From Nannobrachium achirus (Eukaryota > Chordata > Actinopteri > Myctophiformes > Myctophidae): a DNA stretch of 64,000 nt. A model generated the notes under the pieces. It had not been told where the DNA came from and did no database searches. It saw nothing but the letters and a program-made list of their open reading frames with translations. Both the position numbers and the translations under genes were made by a program. The number at the start of each line of letters is the position of its first letter. Position 1 is the stretch's first letter. Of the stretch, positions 23,574-37,701 are shown piece after piece. Where the stretch lies: assembly GCA_963921795.1 (NCBI GenBank), contig OY997657.1, positions 28,298,470-28,362,469 on the forward strand. Reading direction: 5' to 3'.

Positions 23574-23657
<84 letters not shown>
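23567..23657. repeat. (CA)n microsatellite
   Basis: About 40 CA units after CGCA-rich lead-in. Confidence 0.97.
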
Positions 23658-23659
<2 letters not shown>

Positions 23660-23925
23660 CCCTCCGGTCCAGACCAGCAGCAACAGAAGACAGTGTTATA
23701 CGGTAGCTTCAGGCCTCTAATTGGCCCCATTTCTCCTCCTCTTGTCTCTTTCTTGAAAGCTCCAGCTATTCAGTCTCATACATGTTTCTGAAAAGGGTAG
23801 ACATATTGTAGGCTGCACTTATCCAAATATAATAAAAGCCACTGAACGAAACCAGAGAGAGAAGGCAGGGCCTGTTCTTTTTTTACTGAGACTGGGGCCA
23901 CATGCGAGAGATAGATAAGAGGGGG

Positions 23926-23926
23926 A

Positions 23927-23964
<38 letters not shown>

Positions 23965-24006
23965 AGGGGGGAGAAAGAAAGAGAGACAGACAGAGAGACA
24001 GAGAGA
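23926..24006. repeat. (GA)n purine tract
   Basis: GA units with GGGGAGGGG and GACA interruptions. Confidence 0.9.
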
Positions 24007-24605
24007 AAATATGGAAGAGAGGAGTTTGTGGCATGCACGTATGCGTGTGTGCTGCGAACTACGAAGCATGAAGGACAACCGATAAAAGATCCTTCATGGA
24101 CATCTCATGGACGCATTGAGACGACTATGAGTGAGCGGTGGTAGAGAGAGGGACAAAGGGCTCGTCAGTGCTGCTCATGGAGTTGGCTGGCAATGCATGC
24201 TTAAGCGTCCGTGCCTCCCACCCACTGTCCCTGCCAGCCAATCAATGGTCCTATTGTGGTGTTGCGATGTGATGTGTGTGTGTGGCCAGTGTTTAATGGG
24301 TGACAGTGTGCTGCAGTGTCCGGCTACTGTACGGTATCTCTGTATAGACGGGTTTCTGGTCCACGTCACACTGAGGGTCGGTACCAAAATTAGCCAATGA
24401 AACCATAGAGTATTGAATGAAACCAGCGCTCCCCAAAACAACAAGTTTGGGGATTGGACGGAATTGATTACATGATACAGTCACCTGTGCATTTAGTCTC
24501 AATGTTTGTAAACAAGAAACCCGTCTATATGGCTGCTATGCTGTTAATTGTAAAAGAATGCTCTGTCTTTCTCTTTTGCTCTCTCCCCTTCTCTATCTCC
24601 TATAA

Positions 24606-25045
24606 CAGGGGTCTTCGACAGGGGGTCCGGGACCCCTAGGGGGTCCTCGGAATTAGTACAAGGGGTCCTCCAAACCTTTGTGTGATAGAAACCCTTTTCT
24701 CCTTTTTATATTAACCACCTGTCCATATTCTGAGAACTTTAGCCAAAAATAGAAGATCTACAAGCTCACAACGCCTCGCGCTGCGAAGCGTTATGAGCTA
24801 GTAGATCTGCTATTTTTGGCATATTGTTTGGTGTAGAGGAGAAAAAGAGCAGACTAGGCACAGAGTGAAAGGTCAAGTTTATTAAGTATTGATGGTTCAA
24901 GTCGTTAAATATCTGAAAACATTAATTGACATGAATCCAAAATACACTGATGATTGTGCAGTCAAACGATGAAACTATATGGAACCTACGAAAAGGTTGT
25001 GGGGGTCCCTGCTTGGCCTGAAAACGTTGAAGACCCTGGGCCCTG
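24606..25045. mobile_element. hAT-like mini-transposon family H
   Basis: Starts CAGGGGTCTTCGACAGGGGG and ends TTGAAGACCCTGGGCCCTG. Flanks TCCTATAA (24598-24605) and TCCAATAA (25046-25053) fit an 8-bp duplication with one change. It holds a well-kept window-wide palindrome (24749-24816) with outer stem AGCCAAAAATAG. Confidence 0.7.
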
Positions 25046-25053
25046 TCCAATAA

Positions 25054-25063
25054 AATCTCTCTC

Positions 25064-25107
<44 letters not shown>
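25054..25107. repeat. (CT)n microsatellite
   Basis: About 25 CT units directly beside family H. Confidence 0.95.
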
Positions 25108-25109
<2 letters not shown>

Positions 25110-26565
25110 CTTCCTTCTACCGCAGAGCCAATTTGCTAATGGATGCAGCAACCTTGTGTGATTTATTGTTGTCAAAGATACGCTTCAAGTAAAATGCACT
25201 AAATGATTTAAAGTTTGCGGGGGGAAATTTACATTTGAAAGCCGTCCCACTCCAGAGAGCGCACATCGCATCAAAGATGCAAAGTTGATTATGTGCTGCA
25301 TCTATTTAGTGTTTCTGAATCATTGTTCTAGTCCTCTCAGACATATTAAACTTTATGTGGTTTGTTTGTGTTTTGCGTCCGTCCTCAAGTTTAATATCTG
25401 GGATGGATAATAAAAGCGCTACAAAGAGGACTCTAACAAAACCAGAGTTATCTAATGCCTGGCGAGGCGAGCTCAGTAATAAATCTGCACAAAAGGTTAG
25501 GCTAATTGCCCTGAAAAACACTGGAAATTGCTACTTGACTTAAACGACTGTAGGCCAAACGTTGAAAGTACGGCAGCTGTAGGCCATATTGAACCACTTT
25601 TATTAGCAGAATTCGTTGTACAGGCCGCAGCAGACCGACAGACAGACATTCAACGCTACCATAGCGATTCACTTTGATAGGTGCGTCGGTTCTCTGTCTG
25701 CCTCTATGGCGTTCCTCCTGACCACATGAGCATGGAGTCATTATAGAGGCAGACCGGTAGGAATGTCTGAAGGCTCCCTGGGGCGTCTGGCTGCTGCCGA
25801 AACCAGCTGTGGCTCTCAGAACAGAGCGACCCCCCCATGCCGACAAACGGCGGGCAGGCTGCCGACTTCCACTATCTGTCAGCTATACTTCTCACACCGC
25901 CCACACTGGCCCCAACACCCCCCTTCGTCTTCCCCATAATCCCCTCTCGCTGATTCCTCAACCCTCCTCACTTCTTGAACCGTATGTCTTCATATCCTTT
26001 GCCACTTCATTTCACTGCCTCCCTGCTTTGCTCTCCCCTTTTAACTGTCACTTGCTCCCCAGAGGTGGGTTGCCTTCACCTCATCTCAACAACAAGCTCA
26101 TCTCTCCCAGGCTCTCATTAAAGACAAGAGTCTAAAACATGAGCTAGGTGTTGACCACAGCGGTAGTGAGTCTCTACTTCCAGGCGGTTCACAGCCCCCG
26201 AGGGGAAGAAGAAGGGGAGGATTCAGACCTGCATCTGGAATCTGGAACCTGTTCTCCACAAACTAGTTAGGCCTGTGCCCTGTCAAGTGATGTCCATCAC
26301 TGAATGATTACAGAGACAGAAAGAGTGAAGGAGGAGTAAAGGAGCGTGTGAGTGAAGGGAGAGAGATGAAGACAGAGAAAAACCTGTTAACCCTATAGCC
26401 ATGGCATGTACTGCAGTAGTTATGTACGTGTCTGAGTGTGCATGTGCTGCATTTGTGTAACAAAACCTGGCTTAACCTGTTTCTGTGGGCCAGCTAAGAA
26501 TCTCAAAGTTGAGGCTGCGTTGTTGGGGTCTCAGAGTTCGCTCACAGAAACTGTACATGTACAAA
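25108..26565. other. No gene seen
   Basis: No exon or mobile element recognised. Confidence 0.35.
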
Positions 26566-26566
26566 C

Positions 26567-26656
26567 ACACACACAGATACAGGTGGGCATGTACATACAC
26601 ACACAGATACAGGTGGGCATGTACATACACACACAGATACAGGTGGGCATGTACAT
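26567..26656. repeat. Minisatellite, three 30-bp units
   Basis: Three near-perfect units containing GATACAGGTGGGCATGTACA, each starting with a CA run. Confidence 0.95.
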
Positions 26657-26663
26657 AGACAGA

Positions 26664-26718
26664 CACGCACGCACGCACGCACGCACGCACGCACGAACGC
26701 ACACACGCACACACGCAC

Positions 26719-26778
<60 letters not shown>

Positions 26779-26783
26779 ACACT

Positions 26784-26814
<31 letters not shown>

Positions 26815-26815
26815 A
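26664..26815. repeat. (ACGC)n then (CA)n compound microsatellite
   Basis: ACGC units followed by CACACACG units and then pure CA. Confidence 0.95.
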
Positions 26816-28635
26816 CAATGCAAAGTTATGGGTTCTCACTGTGGGCCGCACTGCTCTACTGGCCACACAATCATGATCTTGATCATACAAATTGAACATA
26901 CATAAGCACAAACTGCACTTGTGAAGAACGTTCATCAAAATTGCAGAAAGAGGTTGGAGAGGCGAGGCGTACGACGATGGGAGACAATGTCCTTAAATAC
27001 AATATCTTATTTTATCTTAGGTCTGAGCCAAGTGAGACCTGCCGCTGCTCTCACCACCGAGAGAAAACAGCACTGTAAATGGGGGTGGGCTGAACGGCCC
27101 TCTGTGTCGCAACGTGGAGCCAGGCAATTTTTAAATGTCATTAGTCATTAGAAACGATCCAACAGTGATCACGCCAGCATTCCCAGATAAATCATGGCTC
27201 ATTTGACACACGGGGGTTGACAGATGTCAAAGGCTGGCAAGCAGTGAGGTGCTTGCTCTGAAAAGCTCCAGTTGAATACGGTCAGCTGACCACTGCACTG
27301 GCGCATTGTTGCTGAAGGTTCAACACGCTGTACCGCAGTTAACTTCAATGCAGCTTGGAAAAGTAGGGAGCCTCGCTTTGAAAATGCAGTTGAACCAGCT
27401 CGGGGCGAGGCGAGGGTCAGTCAGTAGGTGAGTCAGTCGGACCACATCATCTAAGCCCAGCATTTCCTGACATCATTGGTTCCTGGGAGGAGAGTAAGAG
27501 CTTGCGTTGACCTTTTCACTGGGCAATGCAATATTGCGCCGGGCTCTGCGTTACTGTACGCCTCGTTCAGCTTCCTTGCAGAGAGGGGAGGCTCACACAC
27601 TGTCAAGTGACTCACAAGTAGCTAACCTTTATTTTACCCTGCTTTTCAAAGTGCTGCTACATGGAAGCCGCGGAAATGAAATGTACACGTTTCACATGCT
27701 TTAAAGCAGCGTGCATGAACTAAGTAAAGCCACAGTGGGAGGGGAAAAAATGAATGAATTAAGAATTAAAAGAAGAAAAAAAAACATAGCAAGCAAAGTA
27801 TTACACATCTCATCCGCATTTGGCATTCAAATCCTTCCCCTTGCTCTGCTCTCTGCTGAGGCTGGCTGCATGCGTGATCAAACAGAGCTCAGGGAGATTG
27901 GATGAGCGACTCGTTCTCTCTTCCTTCCCCCTCCACACACAGCACTGCATTGAAAGGCTTCATTAAAGCACGGGGCTGGAGATATCAGAGGCAATTTTCC
28001 ATGGCTTTCCCCAGGAAAACGAGGATCCTATTGTTAGGAACGGAAGAAGAAGAAGAGTCTGCCAGGGCCTTTAGATGAGATATATAATACAGCGCTATGC
28101 GCTTGCCTCTATACGCTGTAATCTATAGAGATGGGCCTGGGCTAATGGGAGCCTGACCTGCAATGGAGCTCATTGGGGGCCATGCAAAGTGGCAGCCGCA
28201 CCTGACACAGAACAATGAAGACGAGGGAGGGGAAATGGAGAAAGGAGGGGGCTGGAAGGGGGAGACGGAGGGGAAGAAGAAAGACGGAGAGGGAGAGAGG
28301 CCAGGGAAGATAGAGAGAGATGGGAGAGAGAATTGGCCTGAAATTTTCTGACAATGAAATGTCTCCAGTAATTGTTCCTGCGGTGATAAATGGTACCCTG
28401 TGGTGTGGTGGGTCTCCTTGTCCTTGGAAGACAAAAGCCATGAGGAGTGGGAGGAAAAGAGACCAGGGGTGGGATGTTAGGTTTGGTGGACTAGTACATC
28501 AACATTTAACTCTGCCCTGGCCGTGAGCATGTCAGCACACTGGAGGTTATGGTGGGGTAATAGAGTCCACCTCAGACTCACCACAGTTAACTGTTAGAGG
28601 TCTTGTGTGCATTTAGTTTAACTTCAATAATAATA
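26816..28635. other. No gene seen
   Basis: Unique-looking sequence, purine-rich near 28200-28335. No coding segment recognised. Confidence 0.35.
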
Positions 28636-29131
28636 TAGGGCTGTCTTCGACTCAGGATTTATCAAGTCGACTCGAGTCGCGTGGATTAATCCGACGCGTC
28701 GACGAATCGTTTATGTTAAAAAAATAAAAAAATAAAGTGGCGCTTTAAACCACGTCAACATAATACAATAAAACAGTAATATGAACATTGTTTTAAGTCT
28801 TTAAAGTGAATTAGATCCATTAACTACCGTGCATATTGAGACATGGTAGCGGCGCGCCGCGGACATTAATGACGATAAGATTGCGTCCAGCCGTGCATAA
28901 TTGTGAATTGTGCAGCAGAGTAGAAAGACGGAGACGAGAATAATGTATCTCTTTGACAGCACAAATGCGTGTTGTTTATTATTTCCACAGGTTGTATTGC
29001 ACAGCGCTGCTGTATCAAAAGAGCTATGTTGCCGATCTGGTGCGAGACAAAAAAACTAAAACAGTTCACCCATTGCTACTCCTACTCCTAAAGTGAAAGT
29101 GTATCGCGCTGCTGCTTCTTGGACAGCTCTA
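28636..29131. mobile_element. Possible hAT-like element family L
   Basis: Starts TAGGGCTGTCTTCGACTC and ends CTTGGACAGCTCTA, so the outermost 10 bp are inverted repeats with one change. The left part has GTCGACTCGAGTCG-type words. No target duplication was found, so the limits are uncertain. Confidence 0.4.
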
Positions 29132-30144
29132 GCAACAAGTAGAATAGCAACACTTCGACGCATTTCCTCTCAAAGCGGTTAACTTCAAAATAAGAGCTCC
29201 CTGTAATATGATCAAGGCAACATTTAAGTCATGTGAACTGGTTTTATTTTTAAGTCTAGTTACAAGTAGCAGGAAGTAAGCAGTCAGTTCAGTTCTATGT
29301 GTACTGTACATATATCTATGCTCTGGTCGCTGGGAATCTGCGCTCGAGGAAGTGCTGTTCACTTGCATTGAAGAGTGAACTGCACATGTGCAAAACTTAA
29401 CATTGGGAGTGAATGTAAAGATTTCTGCGCCCAAAGCATTACGTTTAGACAACGTAGAGTGGTGTTATCTACATTTAATGGAAGCTACTGTATACATACA
29501 TATACAGTATATATAAAACTGCTCTGAAAATAAAACTTCTTGAATCCTTAGCTAACACATTGAGAAGAGAAAGAGAAGAGAAGGATGGAGAGAGAAGAAC
29601 TGGCTGTCAAACTTGAGCACTAGAAACCAATCAGTAAAGACTAGCATATGACAGCTGACATTTCCAGAAATTAGGCTCAAATGAAGGACTTCCAGACAGA
29701 TTATGTGGAGTGGGTGAAAAAAATCTAAAAGTTGAATGTAACAATCACTCTGGATTCTAGGCTACTTTTCATGGACCATGGAGAGAGAATTATCATGTCA
29801 TTTATAAGAGGTTTTATGAGACAAGGTAAGGTTAAAATGTAAAAAAGATGGCAGAATTTTTTCTTTTAAAACATTTATTAAGCTATACTCATCTACTCAC
29901 CCAAATGTGCGAAAGATATACCAGCCGACAAGTGTACTGATACAATACCTTCATCAGTATCAATCAGCAATGAACCATTTTATAGGTATAAATGACATGG
30001 ATAGGACAGCTTAGTCGTGTGCATAATTATCTGGGTTCTACAAAAGTATTTACAAAGGGAATATACTGTACATTATAACATATGCAACAATACATGAGGT
30101 GCCACACAATGCCCCGGTGAACCAGTTCTTAAAAATCACAAGGC

Positions 30145-30148
<4 letters not shown>
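29132..30148. other. No gene seen
   Basis: No repeat or exon recognised. Confidence 0.35.
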
Positions 30149-30207
<59 letters not shown>

Positions 30208-30294
30208 ACGCGCACACACACGCATGTGTGTGTGCGTGCGTGCATGCATGCATGTACATCGCATGTGTGCGTGCGTGCATGCATGCATGTACAT
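30149..30294. repeat. (TG)n plus a duplicated TG/CG-rich unit
   Basis: Pure TG to about 30206. After that come two copies of a roughly 36-bp unit ending GCATGCATGCATGTACAT (30221-30258 and 30260-30294). Confidence 0.93.
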
Positions 30295-32014
30295 TTCAAG
30301 GCTGCTCAACAGCACCTCTCTGGTCACTCAACAGTTTTGCAGGCCTTTTTGCAGGCCTGGCTCAGGCTACAGACAGACAGACACGGACGGATACACGCAT
30401 ACACACACAGCCACGCTATGGAGACGGTGTGACCACCGCTCAAAAAGACACTGAGCCTGAGGATCTAATGCTGCATTCAACACAGTGGTCAAGTGTGTAT
30501 GTGCGTGCGTGCGTGCGTGTGTGCGTGTCTGTCAAATGTAACATGCAACTATGCAACCTACAGTATGTAACCATAATGTCCACATGGGAAGGCAGATCTA
30601 TACCAATGCCACAGCTTCATGTAAGAAAAAACATCTTTCAAAAGCTCTTAAAAGATTCAGTTGTGTCGAGGCAAAGAGCAGCATCTCAATCTGTCTGTGT
30701 TTCACTGATAAACACACAAACAGTATACACAGGCTAATCATAAGCCTGTGTATACTGTTAACTTAATTAACTTAAGGACATTATCACATCACAAAGCAGG
30801 AAGCAAACGCAAACCAAGATGGTGATAGAGCTGGCTTGAATGGATTTTTTTTTATGAACTTCTTTTTTTCTTTTTTCTTTTTTAGTTAGTTAATTAGTTA
30901 TTTAGTTAGCTAATTTAATAATAACCTAATTGCAGGGACAATTAGAGGTAAAGAAGCTTTACAGCTTGAGTAGCCTCCCGAGCCCGGGAAAACCCCCAAA
31001 AACCACACGAAAACTAACATCTTAACCTTGAAATCAAGATCCTTGAACCCTTGTACGTTCGGGGACAGCCCTACATGGCAGACTGGCCTGGGAGTAAATA
31101 GATTTAGATGGGGACGCAAGAACCATGTCAGCATTTAAACTAGAACTGGGAGGCGGGAGGGATCATGCTAGCTGGTGTCTAGAAATGGATATTGTAGGAA
31201 CATCGCTCACTTGCCGGTCTAAGGAGGCATAGAGGGGAGAGCTGCTGTAGAGGACGTTGTGGTGGTGGTGGTGGGGGGGGGGTCGTTGGCATGTGGCCAG
31301 GTTGTGAAGGGCTGAGGATGAGAGAAGAGGAGACGGTGTAAAATGCTAAAGAGACGGCAGTGCCTCAAATTGCCCATGACACACATTAATCACGGGAGGT
31401 CGTCCCCACGCTGCATACGAATGCGCGGTGAGAATCACACCCCGCTTTCCTTTGCACCGCTATCTCGACCACAGGTCTGACGGGAGACACAAGGCACCGA
31501 AGGCGGGGGTAACCCAGCATGCCAAAGAATAAAGCTTCTCTTTGACTCGCATCTGCTGCCGTTTTTCCTCCATTATCTCATTTCTTCTTCCCCTCGTTTT
31601 CACTTTTTAAACCCCCCAATCCCACTACCCTGCGTGTTCTGGTCCCTGGTGGCTTTGGACAAGGCCCGCACCAAAGGCGATATAGGTGGCTGAAAGAAAA
31701 AGGTTAGCCTCATTATACAGATTAAACCTGTAAATGCCCTGTCATTGGAGAAATCGATGTGCCACTTCATTGCTGTGACTTATTGATCAATCTCGTCTGC
31801 GGGGGGGTCACGCGCGGTGCATCGTTAAGCGTCAGTAGTTGTAGGAGCAGTGCCTTGCATTTTGGCCTTTCTGCACCAACGCAGCAAAAAACACTGCAAA
31901 ACTAAGCCCCAGAACAAACCACACAAATCTGCAGTGGTCATTTAAGAATGCCCCACCCCCACAACCAAAGTAATTTACACTGACCAGATCAAAATGGTGG
32001 AATAACCTTTATTT
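30295..32014. other. No gene seen
   Basis: A short inverted repeat (GCCTGTGTATACTG and its complement, 30710-30760) and a (GGT)n run at 31257-31270. Nothing coding recognised. Confidence 0.35.
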
Positions 32015-32232
32015 TGTCACTGTCTAGGCAGAAACCTTGCATCTCCAAGTTTCAAATTTGTATTTTTTTTTGCAAAGTAAAACCCTGCTTCTTCATACAA
32101 GGCCGTCGCACAAAAGTAGTGAAAACAGCAGATCTACAAGGAGATCGGCTGCACTAGTTTAGCTCATTTTTTCAAATGATAAATACAAAACGAACGGTTT
32201 TGGATATACAAGGTTTCCACCCAACAACGACA
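32015..32232. mobile_element. Mini-transposon family A, copy 4
   Basis: Ends TGTCACTGTCTAGGCAGAAA and CCACCCAACAACGACA, flanked by ATTT (32011-32014 and 32233-32236). The central palindrome has collapsed to one arm (32122-32150). Confidence 0.7.
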
Positions 32233-35200
32233 ATTTATTTATTTTTCACTGATTAGGATGCGTTAGATTCTTACGTTTCACACTACTATAAGAAACAATT
32301 TAGCCTTTTAGTATTTTTGGGGGCATGTTTAATGCTTTATTCTTCACACAGGAGAGTGTGGAGAGGCAGGAAACCAAGGGCAGAGAGAGAAGAAAGACAT
32401 GCGTGACAAGATTGGTACGTGAGCTGGATTCAAACTTGGTTCCACCAAGGAGCATTGTGGTCCATGCATGAACCACTAGAGCCACCAGGCAGCCCCCAAT
32501 TGAGCGCTTTCAAGAAATGTCTGGGGTCTGACACAAACAGCAACAAACTGTTTGGCACCTCCTTTCAGAGCGAATGCCCTTGGATGATGAATAATCGGCC
32601 CGCTGTGGTTGCTGAGGAATGTCAAGAGGACAAAGTCAATAAATAAATAAATCCTTATCCATTCATTCATTTGGTTCTTAATTCCTGATAACAGGTGAAT
32701 AAAAGGTGTTTTTTTTACATGCGAGCTTAGTTGACATCCTGAGCACCCGGGCAATCTATTCTTATCTGAAGCATTTTGGTGACCTGAAAGGCGACACACT
32801 TGGCTCCTTTCAAAAGAAGCCCTTTCCCTTTTTGCAAGGGAAGAAAAGCTGAGCAGCGGCTTCACCTTGCACAGTGCCTGCCTCTTGCCACCGACAGGCA
32901 CCATCACAACATGCCTACAAAAGGACAGCGTTTTCCAGTGACAAAAATATAAACCAATTTCTTTTCAAAATTCAGAGCAACCTTGTCCTCCTCTTCGGAG
33001 GTTCCTCTGTCTCCGCTGCCTCCAGCTCGATGGGGGAGGTATCAGGTGCGCCTTTGGATTGAAAAAAATAATAATAATAATTGGTTTCAGTAAACGGGAG
33101 ATGGGGGCCGTGTAAGCGACCGGGTTGTTGGATACAGAGAGTTTTGTATGCCGCTCATGCTCCAGGGTGGCCATCCATCGCACTCTGCAGGGTTTCTTTG
33201 TTTTAATGTTGCAAAGAAGGGCCTTGATAGATAGAGCGGCACATGAGCACAGTCTCAACTGTTGCAAAACAACAAGTGTGTGTAGCCGTGTGAGCGTTAT
33301 TTATTATCGCCGTGGAAAATTCCAAAACATAATACGCTATATTAGCTCATTTAAGGTGAGTCAGTAGGAGGATGTTGAAATAGAGGCTTAAGGATCCACG
33401 TTGCCTCAGGGAGCTACACTAACAGGGGGTTAGAGCGTGAACTAAAAATGACTGGAATCCCCTGCCTGTCGCTAAGGGGCAAATCTTTCATGTAAGGCAG
33501 ACCTTCATTTCAACACGACAATCCCCGGAGGCACAGTATAGCCCCCATCCATCTGTAAAGCACAAGGGGAGGAGTTCACAAAAACCCAGCAGAGGCTAAC
33601 ATTACTGGTAAATGCGTCACTTGTAAATGGCAAGCATTTGAAAGGTGCCAAAGGTTCTGTGCAGTATTTGTCGGGTGGCTGAGAGTGCGCTGAGTCTGGC
33701 CTCTAGCGAACGGCAGTGAGCTGCTACAGAACGAGGAGCCATATTAAAACCTCCATCATCTGCCCGTTTTTTTCACCCCCCTTCCTTCTCTCACCCTCAG
33801 TTGTGGATGGAAACAGATGACCGGGAAATTGCACCCTGTCTGACAAATGGCAGGATGGCACCGCTCCATGGGCTGCCCAACGGCAAACTGCCGCAGCTGA
33901 AGGAAGGAGAGGACGGGAACAAATCGCCTCCCGCTGCTCCAATTACCGAGCGCGCTCATCTCACAGAGGAGGGACTGCAGTCATCTCCATGGGAGGCGGG
34001 TGGAAAAAAACATTGGCTGCTCCAAGGGCACACGATGACGGGGTCAAGGGTATACACGTCCCACCCGTCAGCCGTCAGCCTGAGTTGGTTGCTTCGCCCA
34101 AGTGAGAGCTCAGAAGACAGGTGACCAACAGGTACAGTACAGGCATAGGGCGTTGCTGCATAATTCAAGCGGCAAACTGATAATTACAGCACCGGCGGCG
34201 GCCTCATATTTGAAAACTCTGCCGCGGAAAATGCCAATGAGAATGTTGTAGAAAAAGAAGGAGAGTCAAGGATTTTCTGTCCACTTAGGAGATGATATAC
34301 TTAAACCCTGCGATGGGGCCACGGCTGCTCACTATTAACTCAAGTGCTCCTTAGAGAAATGGTGGTGCGGGTTTACAAAGTTTAAAAAATAAAAAGAAAG
34401 CTGGTAAAACAGGGAGGGGGAGAGAGGGGTTCTTTGTTAGATTTAAATGCCGCACTATGTTCTCCCTGACAGGCCGGCGGTAATTTATTGCCGCAGCCAT
34501 TACGGTTATTAGAAAACTCACTCAGGAAGACAAATGGAGGCCTGCTGCTCGTTGGTCTTCCGTCAGCGCTGACAAGGGAGATGCGGCACTCTCGCCTATT
34601 GACATTTTCACACGCAAAGCCAAGCTCTGCCCACTGCATCGCAATTTAAACCTCACTGACTTAATGCCAATAAGCTAAATCATCTCTGGTACTTGGTCTA
34701 GGACTTCTGTTTTTTTTTTCTTCTTTCCTGTATTTGTTTCCAAGAGGCGGAGCGTTCTTCTAGTAGGCAGCGACAGGGTAAAGCCTTTTGGAATAGCCAT
34801 TTCCTGGGCAGAGATTTTGTCCCAGACTGACGGATTAAAATGAATCCCGTCATAAATAACTTCTATGACAAAGAGCCATTAAGAGAGGTCGTTAGGAGTG
34901 TCTAAATGGAAGCCATTTCTTCTGTACGACGGTGAACGGCGGAGTAGAGAGGGAGGGAGAGAGAGCGGAGGGGAGGGCATATGAGATGGAGGCGTTGGAT
35001 GCCAATGTGCTTTTTCAATTTCAGCATTTCTGAGGCCTATGAGTGATATTTCACTCAGTGGAGCAGAAAGAATGACAAATGATTTCAGTTGTTTTATGGC
35101 AATTGAAAATGAAAGGTGACATGGCTATCAGTGAAGGGTTTGGCCCCACAATAACACCCTGTCCAGCAGCGCAGAATACAGGGATAAAAATGCAAGCTGG

Positions 35201-36200
35201 GAACAAAGAAAAAATAAATCGCCAAAATGTTTCAAATAAAGCCCTGACATGACAACTGATGACATCAGTTGCATCCACTATTTCCTAAAAACAAAGCTTT
35301 GATAGATGACAACACATCCACAACAACTAATTCTGTGGACGTGACCTGTTATAATTCACACCTAGTTATTTGACAGTGATAAATCCAGGCTTATGGGACA
35401 CAGGATGGAATTCCTAGGCAATGTCACAGCGTAATATTGAGGTTTAGACTATGGAGGAGGTTTATATGAATAACAAGAAATGTAATTGTAAAGCTCAGTG
35501 CTGTTACGTTGACATATTTGCCTATCCCCGAGGGAACAGGCTTGAGTATAAGTCGAGAGGTGTTGAGTAGCTGTGTGTCGCCAAACTAATGGAATGTCAT
35601 GTGAAGGGGAACGCTGGGGACACGAGGGGTAATGGTGATGATGACACCGCGCTGATAGCTCCCACAATAGTATGGTCGGTGACATGTTTGTGCATTTGTT
35701 GCAGGGGGGGAAAGGTAATCTACTGTACAATACAGTACAGGGGCTGGTTCCATTACCTTGTGTCAGGAGACAACAAGCCTACAGTGTTGTGTCAGAAACA
35801 TCCCGACTCGAGCATTCCAACGACTAAAACCCATTTGTGACTTCTTGTAGCTCATAATGTGGCTTGGGCTTTCCCGGTCACAAACTAAGAGACGATTCAA
35901 TTCCCTTTTTACAAGCAAGGATGAGAATAGATATAGACCTGTATATTGTGACCCGGACGCGGTCCGCCATGGGTCTTTATTGAAGCTAACTATTGGCTCA
36001 GAGAAGGCCAGGGTTCAGCGTGGGCTGGGGTTAAGCCGTGTCCCCCGACAGCTCAGATGAGACAGATCTGCACAGTGGGAGGTACTGTAGCTGCATGTCA
36101 GTCTGCTAGCTAACACAGGCTCACTGGGAGCACGGCACGCTCCATTTAACTTCACAGGGTACCCACACCCGCTACATCTCATGCGCATTGCACATGCACA
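32233..36200. other. Long low-repeat region, no gene seen
   Basis: About 4 kb with almost no microsatellites or mini-elements, unlike the rest of the window. The texture (balanced composition, many ATTA/TAAT words) would suit conserved non-coding or intronic sequence. No splice-bounded open frame was convincing. Confidence 0.35.
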
Positions 36201-36268
36201 TGCACGCACACACACACACACACACGCTTGTGTTCGCATGCACACGCACGCAGTAAGCTCCCTACTAT

Positions 36269-36520
36269 CGTCGTTGTCGGATGATAATCTTTTATGTCCA
36301 AAACTGTTCGTTTTGCATTTATCATTTAAAAAATGATTTAAACTAGTGAAAACAGCCGATCTACAAGCACACAACGTCTCGCACCGCGAGGCGTTGTGTG
36401 CTTGTAGATGTTTTCACTACTTTTGTGCGACGGCCTTAGATGATGAAGCAGGGCTTTACTTTACGAAAGAGCGTACACATTTGAAACTCGGAGATACGAG
36501 GTTTCCACCTGACAACGACG
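36269..36520. mobile_element. Mini-transposon family A, copy 5
   Basis: Ends CGTCGTTGTCGGATGATAAT and CCACCTGACAACGACG, with CTAT on both sides (36265-36268, 36521-36524). The palindrome at 36350-36415 is complete. Inverted relative to copy 1. Confidence 0.8.
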
Positions 36521-36999
36521 CTATAGTCTCTCTTATATGGCCTTGCCTCTTCCTAGGAAGCCAGTCACTCTGCCTCATTAGGGTAATTGAGACAGGTCCT
36601 CCCGAGACTAAAGAGCTGCAGAATTGCTGCCCGCTCGTGCATTTAAAAGAGCACTTAATCAAGTCCTTGTGTGTGTATGTTTTATTCTCGTCCTTTTTCA
36701 TCATTTCCCTCCTCTTCCTGTCATACGCTTCTTTCATTCCCCCCCCCCCCACCACCCATGTCAGGTCACCGAGTGGGGGACACATCGGGGAGGTCTGAAC
36801 ATCGGAAGCTGGTGCTAATTGCCAGTGAGGAATAACTTGGGCGTTCATTTCCCTCTGCTCTTCCACTGTGTGACTAGACATCCCAGTCCCCGTGGTGCTA
36901 AAGGAGCTGGCCCAACAAAGTGTGTATGGGTGACAGGGGGGAGAAAAAAAAGAGCAAAAAAAAAATAAAAATGCTGATGTCTGGATCTGTTGGGAGGAG

Positions 37000-37044
37000 G
37001 GAAGGAGGGATGGATGGAGGGAGGGAGGGAGGGAGGGAGGGAGG
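37000..37044. repeat. (GGGA)n repeat
   Basis: GGAG/GGGA tetranucleotide units. Confidence 0.85.
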
Positions 37045-37375
37045 TAGAGATTGAGTGAGGGAGGAGAGGGAAATCCACCACCTCAGCGGTTCTCGGAGCC
37101 GGCCCCCGCTCTGAGCTGACAAAGACCCAGATTGCGGCCAGAGGTTGTCTCGGTCGAGGCGAGGTGAGACTGAGCACCCGTCACGTAATAAGTCCGATTT
37201 TTAGCAATACTGCTGGGTCAGGTCAGGCCCAGATTGAGGCCAGAGTCATGGCTGGGAGAACGGCTGCTCACGCCGTCCTCCACTGCTCATCCATCTATAC
37301 ACAAATTACCCCCGAACACTCCTCCTTAACTCTGAGAAATATAGAGCCCGGAGAGCTTTATTTCCATGCACACGC
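37045..37375. other. No gene seen
   Basis: Short unique stretch between repeats. Confidence 0.35.
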
Positions 37376-37431
37376 ACTGTACAAATGCAGGCACGCGTCG
37401 CACACACACACACGCGCACGTGCGCACGCAG

Positions 37432-37551
<120 letters not shown>

Positions 37552-37653
37552 CACATTTACAAGGGATGCTGGAGGATGGATGATCACAAATGTACACAAA
37601 TACACACATGCATGCACATATGCACTGACGCACAAACCCACATATGCCACGCG

Positions 37654-37701
<48 letters not shown>

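Noticed and set aside
33801-34124. 107-codon frame as an exon
   Set aside because: Composition is plausible but there is no known motif or convincing flanking splice pair.
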